Counted from the first letter of the stretch, positions 8,684 to 16,995 are shown. The stretch is 64,000 bases of DNA from Cyclobacteriaceae bacterium (GCA_028278225.1 JANQEU010000045.1:248001-312000), one strand, 5' to 3'. Translations and numbers: made by a program. The notes: a model not told the origin generated them from the letters alone.

Positions 8684-9808
8684 ATGGAGAATAACAGATT
8701 CTTTAAAAAACTGGAAGATTTACTGGATTCTGTCGGTATCCGGTTAAATGGCAGTAATCCCTGGGACATCCAGATAAATAACCGACGATTTCCTTCTCGT
8801 GTACTGGCTGGTGGATCACTGGCACTTGGCGAGTCGTATATGGATGGCTGGTGGGATTGTCAGGCTATTGACCAACTGATCTGCCGACTACTGAATGCAG
8901 AGGTGGAAAAAAAGGTCCGTCGTTCCCTTACCCTGCTTCAGGCGTTGATCAAAACCAGGATCCTGAATCTTCAAACCAAAACCAGATCATTCATTGTGGG
9001 CAAAAAGCATTATGATTTAGGGCATGATCTCTTCCGGACTATGCTGGATCAACGCATGATCTACAGCTGTGGTTACTGGAAAGATGCGAAAACCCTGGAT
9101 GAGGCCCAGGAGGCCAAACTGGAGTTGATTGCCAGGAAGTTAAAACTCGAACCGGGAATGACCGTCCTGGATATTGGTTGTGGATGGGGTGGCCTGGCTA
9201 AATTTCTTGCAGAGAAACATGGGGTTCATGTAACCGGAATAACAATTTCCCGGGATCAGGAACAATGGGCCATTGAAAACTGTGAAGGTATGGATGTGCA
9301 AATAATGCTTCGGGATTACCGTGAAATTGAAGATAAGTTTGACCGGATAGTTTCTGTCGGAATGTTTGAGCACGTAGGCAGACGCAACTATGTCGATTAT
9401 TTCAAAACCGTAAACAGATGTCTTAAGGATGGAGGATTACATCTGTTACACACTATCGGAGCAAACGAGACTGATGGCTATGGTATGGACCCATGGTTAG
9501 ACAAATACATCTTTCCCAATGCCATTTTACCGACAGCTGCCAGAATTACACGTGCAATTGATCATCTCTTCAAAATTGAGGACTGGCACAACTTTGGCGA
9601 ATACTATGATAAAACGCTCATGCACTGGCATGACAATTTCACCAGCCGGTGGAATGACATCAATGCAAACTATGACACCAGGTTTTATCGTATGTGGAAA
9701 TACTATTTACTAAGCTGTGCCGGAACTTTCAGGTCGGGAGTTAACGGCCTGTGGCAAGTTGTATTGAGCAAGCCTCATGATCGCCTTTCGTATGAAAGCG
9801 TACGGTAA
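8684..9808 (+). CDS. cfa: Cyclopropane-fatty-acyl-phospholipid synthase
   Basis: 374 residues, near the usual length of Cfa (about 380). It transfers a methylene group from S-adenosylmethionine to the double bond of unsaturated acyl chains in membrane phospholipids. Visible: N-terminal lipid-binding domain (ALGESYMDGWWD), the conserved block KKHYDLGHDLF with MIYSCGYW, the SAM-binding VLDIGCGWGG at about 161-170, ITISRDQ, and the catalytic region VGMFEHVG and FPNAILP. The C-terminal helical region is intact. It stands alone, divergent from the sulfatase by about 96 bp. Typical regulation is by stationary phase or envelope stress, but no site is recognised. Confidence 0.93.
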   Translation: MENNRFFKKLEDLLDSVGIRLNGSNPWDIQINNRRFPSRVLAGGSLALGESYMDGWWDCQAIDQLICRLLNAEVEKKVRRSLTLLQALIKTRILNLQTKTRSFIVGKKHYDLGHDLFRTMLDQRMIYSCGYWKDAKTLDEAQEAKLELIARKLKLEPGMTVLDIGCGWGGLAKFLAEKHGVHVTGITISRDQEQWAIENCEGMDVQIMLRDYREIEDKFDRIVSVGMFEHVGRRNYVDYFKTVNRCLKDGGLHLLHTIGANETDGYGMDPWLDKYIFPNAILPTAARITRAIDHLFKIEDWHNFGEYYDKTLMHWHDNFTSRWNDINANYDTRFYRMWKYYLLSCAGTFRSGVNGLWQVVLSKPHDRLSYESVR

Positions 9809-9870
9809 ACTTCTCGCCGTGTGAGAAGGAATTGTCTCAAAAGCTAAAAGTGTTTCAAAAGCTAAAAAAC

Positions 9871-9925
9871 GTTGTCAGGTTGAGCTTGCCGAAACCCCAT
9901 TTCGACAAGCTCAATATGACAAGAC
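9871..9925. repeat. REP-like intergenic hairpin, possible bidirectional terminator
   Basis: Inverted arms 9871-9894 and 9900-9925 share TTGTCA..TTGAGCTTG.CGAAA with few mismatches and a 5-nt loop (CCCCA). It sits between the convergent ends of cfa and the permease, where both transcripts should stop. Just before it (about 9838-9866) the word TCAAAAGCTAAAA is repeated directly. This sequence class is frequent as an extragenic palindrome in bacterial genomes. Confidence 0.6.
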
Positions 9926-9951
9926 GTTATTTAATTTGCTCTTGAGAATGG

Positions 9952-12621
9952 TCATTCATACCTCAGGGCATTTACGGGATTGGACCGGGCCGTCAACACG
10001 GTTTTATATCCTACCGTCATTATTGCGATCAGGATCACCAGCACTCCGGAAAAAAGAAAAACAGGCAGTCCTATGACAATTCGATTGGCGAAATTATTCA
10101 GCCAATTATCCATTATAAAATAAACGGCAGGCCAGGCGATTACATTGGCAATCAAGACCAAAATCACAAATTCCCTTGACAATAGAAAGACAATGTTTCG
10201 GATATTAGCACCGATGGCCTTCCTGATCCCGATTTCTTTTGTCCTTTGCAACGCGCTGAAAGACGAAAGCCCGAAGAGTCCCAGGCACGCTACTATGATG
10301 GCAAACCCGGCAAAGAGTGTAAATACCCTGCTGAACTTCTGTTCATTGTTATACTGCCGGTTGAAAAACTCATCCAGGAAAAAGTAATCGAATGGATTAC
10401 CAGGGAAAAATCCATTGTATTCGGCCTGCACCTTCTCCAGGGCAGATTGATAATTATCTCCCTTCAGCTTTAGCGTATAATAACTTGAAGCACGTAAAAC
10501 CAATGGGAAAGCGATTGGAGATACTTCTGCCTTGGCAGACATCTGATTGTAATTGTCCACTATCCCGACTATCGTCTTGGGTTGTCCCCAAAATGTTACT
10601 TTTTGATTGATCGCCTCCTCAGCCGATTCAAATCCCAGGTATGGAATCGCAGCTTCATTTAAGATAAGAGATCCTGTATCAGTCGTAAAAGTAGGTCCGT
10701 AATTCCGCCCTGCCAGAATTTCAATGTCGTATGCCGGGAAATAGTTATAATCGATACCAACATTATAAATGATCTTGTAACTATCACGGCCCTCTGTATG
10801 TTTTTTGATGCCATTGGTCCAGAAGATCTCATCTCCAGGAACATTGGAGCTGGCAGTTATCTGCCCGATTTCAGGATTTTTGAGTAGTTCATTACGGAAA
10901 GTTTCTACCGTCGATTCGTAAAGAGAGTCCGCCCCAAAAACATCCGGCCCTTTCACCACAAGCGTTTCAGTCATATCAAACCCCAGATCTAAAGCTTTCA
11001 TATGTCCCAACTGCTGATAGACCACAATTGTCCCGGCTATCAGGGTAATTGAAGCTGCAAACTGAAAGACTACCAATATTCGTCTCAAATAATTGCCGGA
11101 TCGGCCTGCTGATAGTCGGCCTTTCAGGACAGAAACCGGTTTGTAGGATGAAAGGATGAATGCCGGATACAATCCTGAAAAAACAGATCCCGTAATGAAA
11201 ATAGCCACGAGGACAATCCAAAAAACAGGGTCCAGGAGGAATTGAAGACTCAACTGTGAGTCCGTAAGCTGATTGAAATTTTTTATACCAAGGACGACAA
11301 TACCCAATCCCAGGATCATGGCAATAAGGTTCAAAATAAACGATTCGGATATAAATTGGTAGATCAGTTGTTTTCTGTAGGCTCCCATTGTTTTCCTGAT
11401 CCCAACTTCTTTTGCCCTTTCTATTGACCGGGCTGTCGACAGATTCACATAGTTTATCCATGCAATCAATAAAATGAAAAAGGCAATTATGGTCAGAAAG
11501 AATACTGCATCGCCATCTCCCTGTTCTTCAGGTTCAGACTCCTGTAGCAAATTGGAGTACAGATGAATATCCGTAATGGGTTGCAGGGGAAACTCAGCTT
11601 TGAAGTTGTACTTTTCAAAAGTCTCCCCACGTTCATCCCATAGGTACTCGGCAAATCGTGTATCATAATCTGCAATATCAGTCCCGGGTTCCAATAACAC
11701 ATAGGTGTTGAAATCATACCACCCCCAGGCCGTTTCCGAACTTGAACTACCGTCATCATTTCGGGTCTGATTGTTTAGGGTTTCATAAGAAATGAGAAAA
11801 TCAAATTTTATATGGGAATTGTTGGGAACATCTTTTGCAACAGCTGTAACCGATACACTGTGTTCACCATCTACATTCATCATCTTCCCTATGGGATCAG
11901 TATTACCGAAATATTTTTTTGCCGCAGTCTCGGATATCACTACAGTATTCGGTTCGGCCAGCGCTGTTTCCACATCTCCCTCGATCAATGGGAATGTGAA
12001 GATTTTAAGAAAATCGGGATCGGCAATATGCATACGCTCCTCCCGGAATTTGGTTTCTTTATACGTAACCACACCGGAGGTCGGATAAGCCCGTGCGAAA
12101 GCTCGTACTTCAGGCATTTTTTCTTTCATGAAAGGTCCCACTCTCGGCACTGCCGCCGCACAATCTATATTCAACTCACCATTTCGATAGACCTTGTACC
12201 TTACACGATAGAGGTCTTCATGATTCTCGTGAAACTTGTCATAGCTTCGTTCATAGGATACATACTGTAAAATGAACAGACAAGCGGCCATACCAAGCGC
12301 CAGTCCTATGATATTCAAACCTGAATAAATCTTGTTCTTTGAAATGTTCCTGAGGGTGATCTTGAGATAATTTTTAAACATTGGGATCGAATTATTTTGA
12401 GTTATTTTTTTCCTTGATTTCAGATCATAATTGCGAACTGAAAGAACCACATCAATCAAATAAAAAGCAGACGCCAGAATTCTTCCATGCGTAAGTACCT
12501 TATTTGAGTATATTTCCTGGAGATCTCCCGAAACGTCATCAAACAGATCGTCATCATATATCTTTCGTAATAAAAATGTCCCTATTCCGGGAGGTTTGCT
12601 GTCACCCCTGTAAGTGTTCAC
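9952..12621 (-). CDS. MacB/FtsX-type permease with N-terminal permease prefix domain
   Basis: 889 residues with the same architecture as the gene at 3078: prefix domain (about residues 1-70, DDDLFDDVSGDLQEIYSN), then MFKNYLKITLRNISKNK, MacB core, FtsX block (NYVNLSTARSIERAKEVGIR), second periplasmic region and FtsX block (TKEIGIRKAIGANIRN). It begins 18 bp after its PadR gene, so they should be co-transcribed. The two prefix permeases are paralogues but clearly diverged. No ATP-binding subunit is near. Role is probably export or envelope stress handling by family analogy; substrate unknown. Confidence 0.9.
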   Translation of the reverse strand: MNTYRGDSKPPGIGTFLLRKIYDDDLFDDVSGDLQEIYSNKVLTHGRILASAFYLIDVVLSVRNYDLKSRKKITQNNSIPMFKNYLKITLRNISKNKIYSGLNIIGLALGMAACLFILQYVSYERSYDKFHENHEDLYRVRYKVYRNGELNIDCAAAVPRVGPFMKEKMPEVRAFARAYPTSGVVTYKETKFREERMHIADPDFLKIFTFPLIEGDVETALAEPNTVVISETAAKKYFGNTDPIGKMMNVDGEHSVSVTAVAKDVPNNSHIKFDFLISYETLNNQTRNDDGSSSSETAWGWYDFNTYVLLEPGTDIADYDTRFAEYLWDERGETFEKYNFKAEFPLQPITDIHLYSNLLQESEPEEQGDGDAVFFLTIIAFFILLIAWINYVNLSTARSIERAKEVGIRKTMGAYRKQLIYQFISESFILNLIAMILGLGIVVLGIKNFNQLTDSQLSLQFLLDPVFWIVLVAIFITGSVFSGLYPAFILSSYKPVSVLKGRLSAGRSGNYLRRILVVFQFAASITLIAGTIVVYQQLGHMKALDLGFDMTETLVVKGPDVFGADSLYESTVETFRNELLKNPEIGQITASSNVPGDEIFWTNGIKKHTEGRDSYKIIYNVGIDYNYFPAYDIEILAGRNYGPTFTTDTGSLILNEAAIPYLGFESAEEAINQKVTFWGQPKTIVGIVDNYNQMSAKAEVSPIAFPLVLRASSYYTLKLKGDNYQSALEKVQAEYNGFFPGNPFDYFFLDEFFNRQYNNEQKFSRVFTLFAGFAIIVACLGLFGLSSFSALQRTKEIGIRKAIGANIRNIVFLLSREFVILVLIANVIAWPAVYFIMDNWLNNFANRIVIGLPVFLFSGVLVILIAIMTVGYKTVLTARSNPVNALRYE

Positions 12622-12639
12622 TGCTCAAAAATGTTACCC

Positions 12640-12972
12640 TCAATATGTCACAATCGAGAGTTGCGGAATATTTTTCCAGAGTTGTTCTTTCATGTCTTTG
12701 GCTATCCTGAGTACCTCATATCCGGCATTAGTCACATGAAAATAGCGTTTCTTCTTTCCTCCTCTTTTTTGGGTGGCGCCTCCGAAATTTGAAGTTAGAA
12801 ACCCCTTTCTTTCCAGCCTGTACAATGCAGAATGCACTGCGCTGATATTGACTTTCCTGCCTGCAATGATCTGCACCTCATCCTTGATGGTCACAGCATA
12901 TGCGTCCTCTGCCATTGATGCCACCGTAAGCAAAATGAGCTCTTCGAATTCACCTAAGTACGTACCTTTCAT
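12640..12972 (-). CDS. PadR-family transcriptional regulator
   Basis: 110 residues from ATG 12972 (MKGTYLGEFEELILLTVAS). This start aligns with the paralogue at 5705 (MKKFQLGEFEEIVLLTVG); the longer frame to 12996 would begin inside a regulatory repeat. Winged-helix features: DAYAVTIKDEVQ, ISAVHSALYRLERKGFL and the wing GGKKKRYFHVT, followed by a C-terminal dimerisation helix. It precedes the prefix permease at 9952 and very likely represses that pair. The two PadR proteins have different upstream repeats, which suggests separate specificity. Confidence 0.88.
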   Translation of the reverse strand: MKGTYLGEFEELILLTVASMAEDAYAVTIKDEVQIIAGRKVNISAVHSALYRLERKGFLTSNFGGATQKRGGKKKRYFHVTNAGYEVLRIAKDMKEQLWKNIPQLSIVTY

Positions 12973-12988
12973 ATTGGGATATTCTATA

Positions 12989-13044
12989 TTCCTCATAAAC
13001 GTAAAGAATATTATAATGTTTTCCTCATAATTGTAAATATTATT
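12989..13044. promoter_or_regulatory. Imperfect tandem direct repeat upstream of PadR gene, probable operator
   Basis: TTCCTCATAA-NN-GTAAA-N-ATTATT-like units occur at 12989-13013 and 13021-13044 (32 bp period; the first has an extra G before AATATTA). The nearer unit lies 16 bp upstream of the PadR start at 12972. The word differs from the repeat at 6068-6129, but its placement is the same. Confidence 0.55.
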
Positions 13045-13086
13045 GTGAAGCCTGCCTCATCTCACCGTTCCGGTTAACTTAGTATC

Positions 13087-13536
13087 ATGAGATTTGCCCA
13101 TGTCAACATCATCAGTGAAGACTGGCAGCCGCTTTCGGACTTTTACGTTCATGTATTTGACTGTGAAATTGTACCGCCCCAACGGGATCAATCCGGAAAA
13201 TGGCTGGACAGAGGTACGGGATTAAAGAATGCCCATTTGAAAGGTGTCCATCTTCGGTTACCCGGACATGGCTCAACCGGCCCCACTTTGGAAATATATC
13301 AATATGATGAAGTGGAAAAAAATCTGTCTCCGGTTGCCAATAGAAAAGGATATGGACACATCGCTTTCGAAGTACCCGGTGTTGAGGAAACTTTGGAAAA
13401 AGTCATCCGGAACGGGGGTCAGAAACTTGGCGAGATCATTCACCGGAACATTGAAGGTGTGGGAAACCTGACTTTTACCTACGCCCGAGATCCCGAAGGA
13501 AATATCCTAGAGCTTCAATCCTGGAAAAGAGATTGA
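13087..13536 (+). CDS. VOC (glyoxalase/bleomycin resistance/dioxygenase) family protein
   Basis: 149 residues forming one VOC module of two beta-alpha-beta-beta-beta units. The first starts RFAHVNIISEDWQPLSDFY; the second starts GYGHIAFEVPGVEETL and ends TFTYARDPEGNILELQSWK. Candidate metal ligands are His5 in the first strand, the His of GHIAF and the Glu of NILEL. Members are glyoxalases, epimerases, dioxygenases or resistance proteins, and the sequence does not decide which. It is divergent from the PadR/permease unit, and its promoter must share the roughly 40 bp beyond the PadR repeats. Confidence 0.85.
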   Translation: MRFAHVNIISEDWQPLSDFYVHVFDCEIVPPQRDQSGKWLDRGTGLKNAHLKGVHLRLPGHGSTGPTLEIYQYDEVEKNLSPVANRKGYGHIAFEVPGVEETLEKVIRNGGQKLGEIIHRNIEGVGNLTFTYARDPEGNILELQSWKRD

Positions 13537-13573
13537 TACAGAGTCGTTTGGTACGGTTGTATATTCCGGAAGT

Positions 13574-13807
13574 TCAGGCCCTTCTAAACCTGAAGACCTT
13601 GGTGTTTTGAATGATCAGTTCGATGATCATAAGGCCGCAGAGGAACAAAAGCAGATTTCTGCCCAGGAAAGGAAGATCAGAGAAATATTTAAACCAACCC
13701 AATTTCTGAAGCAGGTTCAACGATTCATAAATGTTAAAGGACATTGCGATCACAAGGATGATCGTCAGAATGTAAATTGGGTAGAAGATGGTTTTAAACT
13801 TTTTCAT
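13574..13807 (-). CDS. Small membrane protein, two predicted helices
   Basis: 77 residues from ATG 13807 (MKKFKTIFYPIYIL); the frame could extend to 13843 but this start gives a normal basic N-terminus. Two hydrophobic stretches are visible: about residues 6-24 (FYPIYILTIILVIAMSF) and about 50-66 (LLLFLCGLMIIELII). The tail is basic (KVFRFRRA), indicating both termini inside. No family recognised. It is convergent with the VOC gene with about 37 bp between. Confidence 0.45.
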   Translation of the reverse strand: MKKFKTIFYPIYILTIILVIAMSFNIYESLNLLQKLGWFKYFSDLPFLGRNLLLFLCGLMIIELIIQNTKVFRFRRA

Positions 13808-14002
13808 ATTTAGCTCTATCATACGTGTCCGAAAGTAGTCCAATCAAGTGACTTGAAATACCCAATTCAACTGAACGGGTATAATAAGATATGAGCATGA
13901 ATAATCCATTGGTAAAGTTTTCATGATCCGGAACTTGCAAAATGCGAGAACATGGTCACCACACACGTCCGATGGTTACTGACTTCTTGGGTATCCAATA
14001 TG

Positions 14003-14040
14003 GTGTAATACACGTTAAACATAGTGTAGCATCACACTAT
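14003..14040. promoter_or_regulatory. Two palindromes directly upstream of a small membrane protein gene
   Basis: GTGTAATACAC (14003-14013) is a perfect palindrome around its central A. ATAGTGT-N6-ACACTAT (14021-14040) is a perfect 7-bp inverted repeat ending 4 bp before the start at 14045. They share a GTGTA/ACACTA half-site, so they may be a paired operator or a hairpin covering the start region. Confidence 0.35.
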
Positions 14041-14044
14041 TATT

Positions 14045-14353
14045 ATGTCATTCGGAGGTCCAATTGACAGCATGATCAGATCGCACAAACAAAACCTGAG
14101 TTTGTTGCGCAAACGACAGAAATTAAAAGACCTGTATGATGATTTCGATTCGTCTCAACCGCCGAAACCCATGACTTTCAAAGAAGGTTCTTTTTCGGAA
14201 ATTGAGCGATTCAAATCAAGATTGAAGCGGGAGCGCAGAAAAAATCAATGGAGGTTCGTTTACATTGTATTTATTACACTCATCATCGTGATGATTATCT
14301 TGTATTGGGTCGTATCCATTGATTACTCCCCGGTCATCGACGCGATCAACTAG
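14045..14353 (+). CDS. Small tail-anchored membrane protein of unknown function
   Basis: 102 residues. The N-terminus MSFGGPIDSMIRSHKQNLSL is typical of a short conserved Bacteroidota family of unknown role. A very basic, helix-prone region (RKRQKLKDLYDDF; RFKSRLKRERRKN) occupies residues 15-73. One membrane helix (about 76-95, FVYIVFITLIIVMIILYWVV) lies close to the C-terminus. It probably sits in the inner membrane with the basic domain in the cytoplasm. It is convergent with the oxidoreductase gene, with 4 bp between stops. Confidence 0.7.
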   Translation: MSFGGPIDSMIRSHKQNLSLLRKRQKLKDLYDDFDSSQPPKPMTFKEGSFSEIERFKSRLKRERRKNQWRFVYIVFITLIIVMIILYWVVSIDYSPVIDAIN

Positions 14354-14357
14354 GCGG

Positions 14358-15455
14358 TTAAAGTTTTATGCTTTCCGATTTTGCGGCTGACAGGTACACT
14401 GCTTCGACCACTTTTATATCTTTTAGGCCCTCTTCGCCTGGTACCAGTACGTCTTCATTGTTTTTTATGGCCAATGCATTATCATCCATTTGCCTGGCCT
14501 GCTGATTAGGAATGTGCCGATTTAAAGATATGCCATCACTTGTCCTGCCTCGTATGCCGCCGTACGCCTGAAACGGGGATAACCCGTACCAGCCATCTTC
14601 GCATGTCACCATCAGTTCGTTCATTCCTTTTCCAAGACTTGTTTCACATTCAGCGATGGTACCACCCGGAAATTTCAGAGTAAAAGTCGTAGTTTCATCT
14701 ACCTCGGTATAGATACCGGGTCTGTTGGTAGAATGTCGTGCGGTTACGGAAATTGGCTCTTCACCGGTTACATACCTTGAAGCATTCAGGGGATACACTC
14801 CCATATCATACATTGCCCCGCCTCCAAGCTCCTTATCCTGTTTCCAGTGGTTGGACCGGCCGTCGTAGTAACCCGCCCTGGCCACAACTTTCGAAATGCG
14901 GCCGTATGGTTTTTCCGAACTCCATCGTATAAGTGTCTGGGTGTTTGGCTCGTGTTGCATTCTGTATCCTATACTGAGTTTGACTTTGTTCTTTTTGCAG
15001 GCGTCAATCATGGACTCACACTCCTGTACGGTCCTGGCCATTGGTTTTTCGCACCATACGTGTTTTCCCGCATTGGCCGCAATGATACTGTAGGCGCTAT
15101 GCAACCCCGTTGGCAACACAATGTAAATAGCGTCAATCTCATCATTATCAGCTATTTTATGCATCGTTTGATAATTGTAAACACTGCTGTCTTTGATACC
15201 GTATCTTTTCTGCCACACAGGGATTTTATGGGGACTACCGGTTACGATACCTCTTAGTTCGCAATGATTGGTTCGTTGCAGGGCCGGAGCAAGCAAGTCC
15301 GTACTATAGTAGCCCAAACCGACCAACGCCACACCCAGCTTCCGCTGTCTCGGTATGATGATATTGGCAAAAAGGGAATCGGAAGCCGATGCCAGGGCAG
15401 TGTAAGAAGCTATTTTCCTGACAAAATTCCTCCTTGATCTTGTAGTAGTCTTCAT
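14358..15455 (-). CDS. Gfo/Idh/MocA-family oxidoreductase, Tat-type exported
   Basis: 365 residues from ATG 15455, chosen because it gives a twin-arginine-like signal (RSRRNFVRKIASYTALAS). A Rossmann fold follows (LGVALVGLGYYSTDLLAPAL), with the family signature CEKPMA (EKP motif, Lys is the catalytic/substrate-binding residue). The C-terminal alpha/beta domain includes GGGAMYDMGVYPLNASRYV. The exported form and the length resemble periplasmic glucose-fructose oxidoreductase-like enzymes that keep NADP tightly bound. The substrate is probably a sugar or cyclitol. It is a lone gene, divergent from the DUF1761 gene. Confidence 0.87.
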   Translation of the reverse strand: MKTTTRSRRNFVRKIASYTALASASDSLFANIIIPRQRKLGVALVGLGYYSTDLLAPALQRTNHCELRGIVTGSPHKIPVWQKRYGIKDSSVYNYQTMHKIADNDEIDAIYIVLPTGLHSAYSIIAANAGKHVWCEKPMARTVQECESMIDACKKNKVKLSIGYRMQHEPNTQTLIRWSSEKPYGRISKVVARAGYYDGRSNHWKQDKELGGGAMYDMGVYPLNASRYVTGEEPISVTARHSTNRPGIYTEVDETTTFTLKFPGGTIAECETSLGKGMNELMVTCEDGWYGLSPFQAYGGIRGRTSDGISLNRHIPNQQARQMDDNALAIKNNEDVLVPGEEGLKDIKVVEAVYLSAAKSESIKL

Positions 15456-15589
15456 ATTAATATTTGCCTGCCTAACTACTATACGAAATTCCGTCATATT
15501 CTTTTCACCGGGTGCTTTATTCTGAAAATCCTTATATTTAATATCTGCCGGCTATCAAGTTGATACTAACCAAACGTTAAATAACAATT

Positions 15590-16009
15590 ATGAATGAGAT
15601 CAAAATCAATCACGGGGCTGTATGGGTATCTGTCATTTGGCTACATATACTTGGTTTCCTTTGGTATGGACCGCTTTTTGGAGATGCCTGGATGGAGGCT
15701 GTGGGACTAACACAAGCCGATGCCGAGTCCGGATCGGGATCTATCGGCCTATGGGTCACTAATTTGGTGGCCAGTGCAGGTGCTGTGTACATGTTAGCCT
15801 GGGTTTTCACAAAATTGAATGTCCAGTCCATTCAGTCCGGATTAATCAATGGCGTACTCATTGCATTTTTCTTCTATACCCTTCCTAAAATGTCAGGAGG
15901 AATGTTTGCGCAGACAGAATATTATCTGGCATGGTTAGATGGAGGCTTCCAAATGGTTGGCTGGGGTGTCTCCGGTCTGATACTGGGAGTATGGACTAAA
16001 AAGGCATAA
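15590..16009 (+). CDS. DUF1761-family membrane protein
   Basis: 139 residues with four hydrophobic segments: about 10-28 (VWVSVIWLHILGFLWYGPLF), 50-70, 80-98 and 115-135. The WYGPLFG near the first helix, followed by W, is the typical DUF1761 pattern. No biochemical function is established for the family. It stands alone, followed by an inverted-repeat segment and then the amidotransferase gene. Confidence 0.75.
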   Translation: MNEIKINHGAVWVSVIWLHILGFLWYGPLFGDAWMEAVGLTQADAESGSGSIGLWVTNLVASAGAVYMLAWVFTKLNVQSIQSGLINGVLIAFFFYTLPKMSGGMFAQTEYYLAWLDGGFQMVGWGVSGLILGVWTKKA

Positions 16010-16017
16010 TTGTCTTG

Positions 16018-16139
16018 GACTGACTCAGGAAGAAGTAAAAAACTCAAGGATCTGTTCCGGCTTCATGGGAGTTGTATTTCCCATATAAAAAGGAAGTACC
16101 AGGACGAGTCCGGTAATTGGATTTATTTTTGAGTCAGTC
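16018..16139. repeat. Nested inverted-repeat intergenic segment
   Basis: GACTGACTCA (16018-16027) is matched by its exact complement TGAGTCAGTC at 16130-16139. Inside, ATGGGA (16065-16070) pairs with TCCCAT (16079-16084). The segment fills the space between the DUF1761 gene and the amidotransferase gene. It could be a small MITE-like element, or a structured leader or terminator. No flanking duplication is seen. Confidence 0.4.
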
Positions 16140-16150
16140 TACTTTATTCA

Positions 16151-16882
16151 ATGAAACCGTTCCTCATTCTACAATTACGCCCTATTGATGAAGCTGCGGA
16201 CAATGAGTTCGAATCAATTTGCAAGTATGGCGAACTGGCACCTGGTGAGGTACACAGGGTCCGAATGGAGGTTGAAGGAATACCGGAGATCGATCTGGAG
16301 GACTATGCGGGTGTTATAGTTGGCGGAGGCCCAAGCAATGTCAGTGATCCTGAGGATAAGAAAGAGGCTTACCAGATACGATTTGAAGCAGACCTGAATC
16401 GTTTACTTCCGGAGATCCTGGAAAGGGATTTCCCTTATCTCGGGACATGCTACGGTTTAGGTATTCTGGCCCGTTATTGTGGTGGGGTTGTTTCAAAGGA
16501 AAAATACTACGAGGATGTGGGGCATGTCGAATTGTTCCGCCAGCCGGCAGATGACCCACTGCTTAATGGCCTGCCTCAAAGGTTTGATGCATTTGCCGGG
16601 CACAAGGAGGCATGCCAAAATATCACGGAAGGTATGGTCATACTTCTGAGCTCCGTGAATTGCCCCATCCACATGGTACGATTAAAAGAGAATATTTACG
16701 CTACTCAATTCCACACTGAATTGGATCAGGAAGGAATTGAATTGAGAATTAACGTTTACAAGCATCACGGATATTTTGAACCTCACAAGGCTGATGAATT
16801 GATTGAAAAGAATTCAAAAATCAAGGTAACCGTGCCAATGGAAATCCTCCGGAGGTTTGTAAAACGATATCAGAGGAGTTAG
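16151..16882 (+). CDS. Class I glutamine amidotransferase (GMP synthase-like domain), stand-alone
   Basis: 243 residues. The catalytic triad of a class I glutaminase is complete: nucleophile Cys100 in LGTCYGLG, and His188 and Glu190 in FHTELDQ. The oxyanion-type segment VIVGGGPSN is at about 56-63. It resembles the GATase of GuaA but has no synthetase domain, so it either serves a partner or hydrolyses a gamma-glutamyl compound (as PuuD-like or YfeJ-like proteins do). The C-terminal extension of about 40 residues (NVYKHHGYFEPHKADELIE) is typical of this stand-alone subgroup. It lies alone between structured intergenic segments. Confidence 0.88.
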   Translation: MKPFLILQLRPIDEAADNEFESICKYGELAPGEVHRVRMEVEGIPEIDLEDYAGVIVGGGPSNVSDPEDKKEAYQIRFEADLNRLLPEILERDFPYLGTCYGLGILARYCGGVVSKEKYYEDVGHVELFRQPADDPLLNGLPQRFDAFAGHKEACQNITEGMVILLSSVNCPIHMVRLKENIYATQFHTELDQEGIELRINVYKHHGYFEPHKADELIEKNSKIKVTVPMEILRRFVKRYQRS

Positions 16883-16929
16883 TGTCAGGTCAATCATGGA
16901 ATGATGGTTAAGTCGCAGTTATTATCGTT

Positions 16930-16995
16930 CTTTAGCAAGGGCATAAAAATTAAGCATAGCAGCGCTACGTGAATATTTTTATGGTGAAGCTAAAG
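16930..16995. repeat. Long interrupted palindrome between convergent genes
   Basis: Three nested stems: CTTTAGC/GCTAAAG (16930-16936 with 16989-16995), CATAAAAAT/ATTTTTATG (16942-16950 with 16975-16983) and TAGC/GCTA (16957-16960 with 16964-16967). A separate small hairpin GTCAG-N7-CTGAC follows at about 17020-17036. It lies between the ends of the amidotransferase and LytTR genes, so a terminator or extragenic repeat is likely. Confidence 0.5.
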
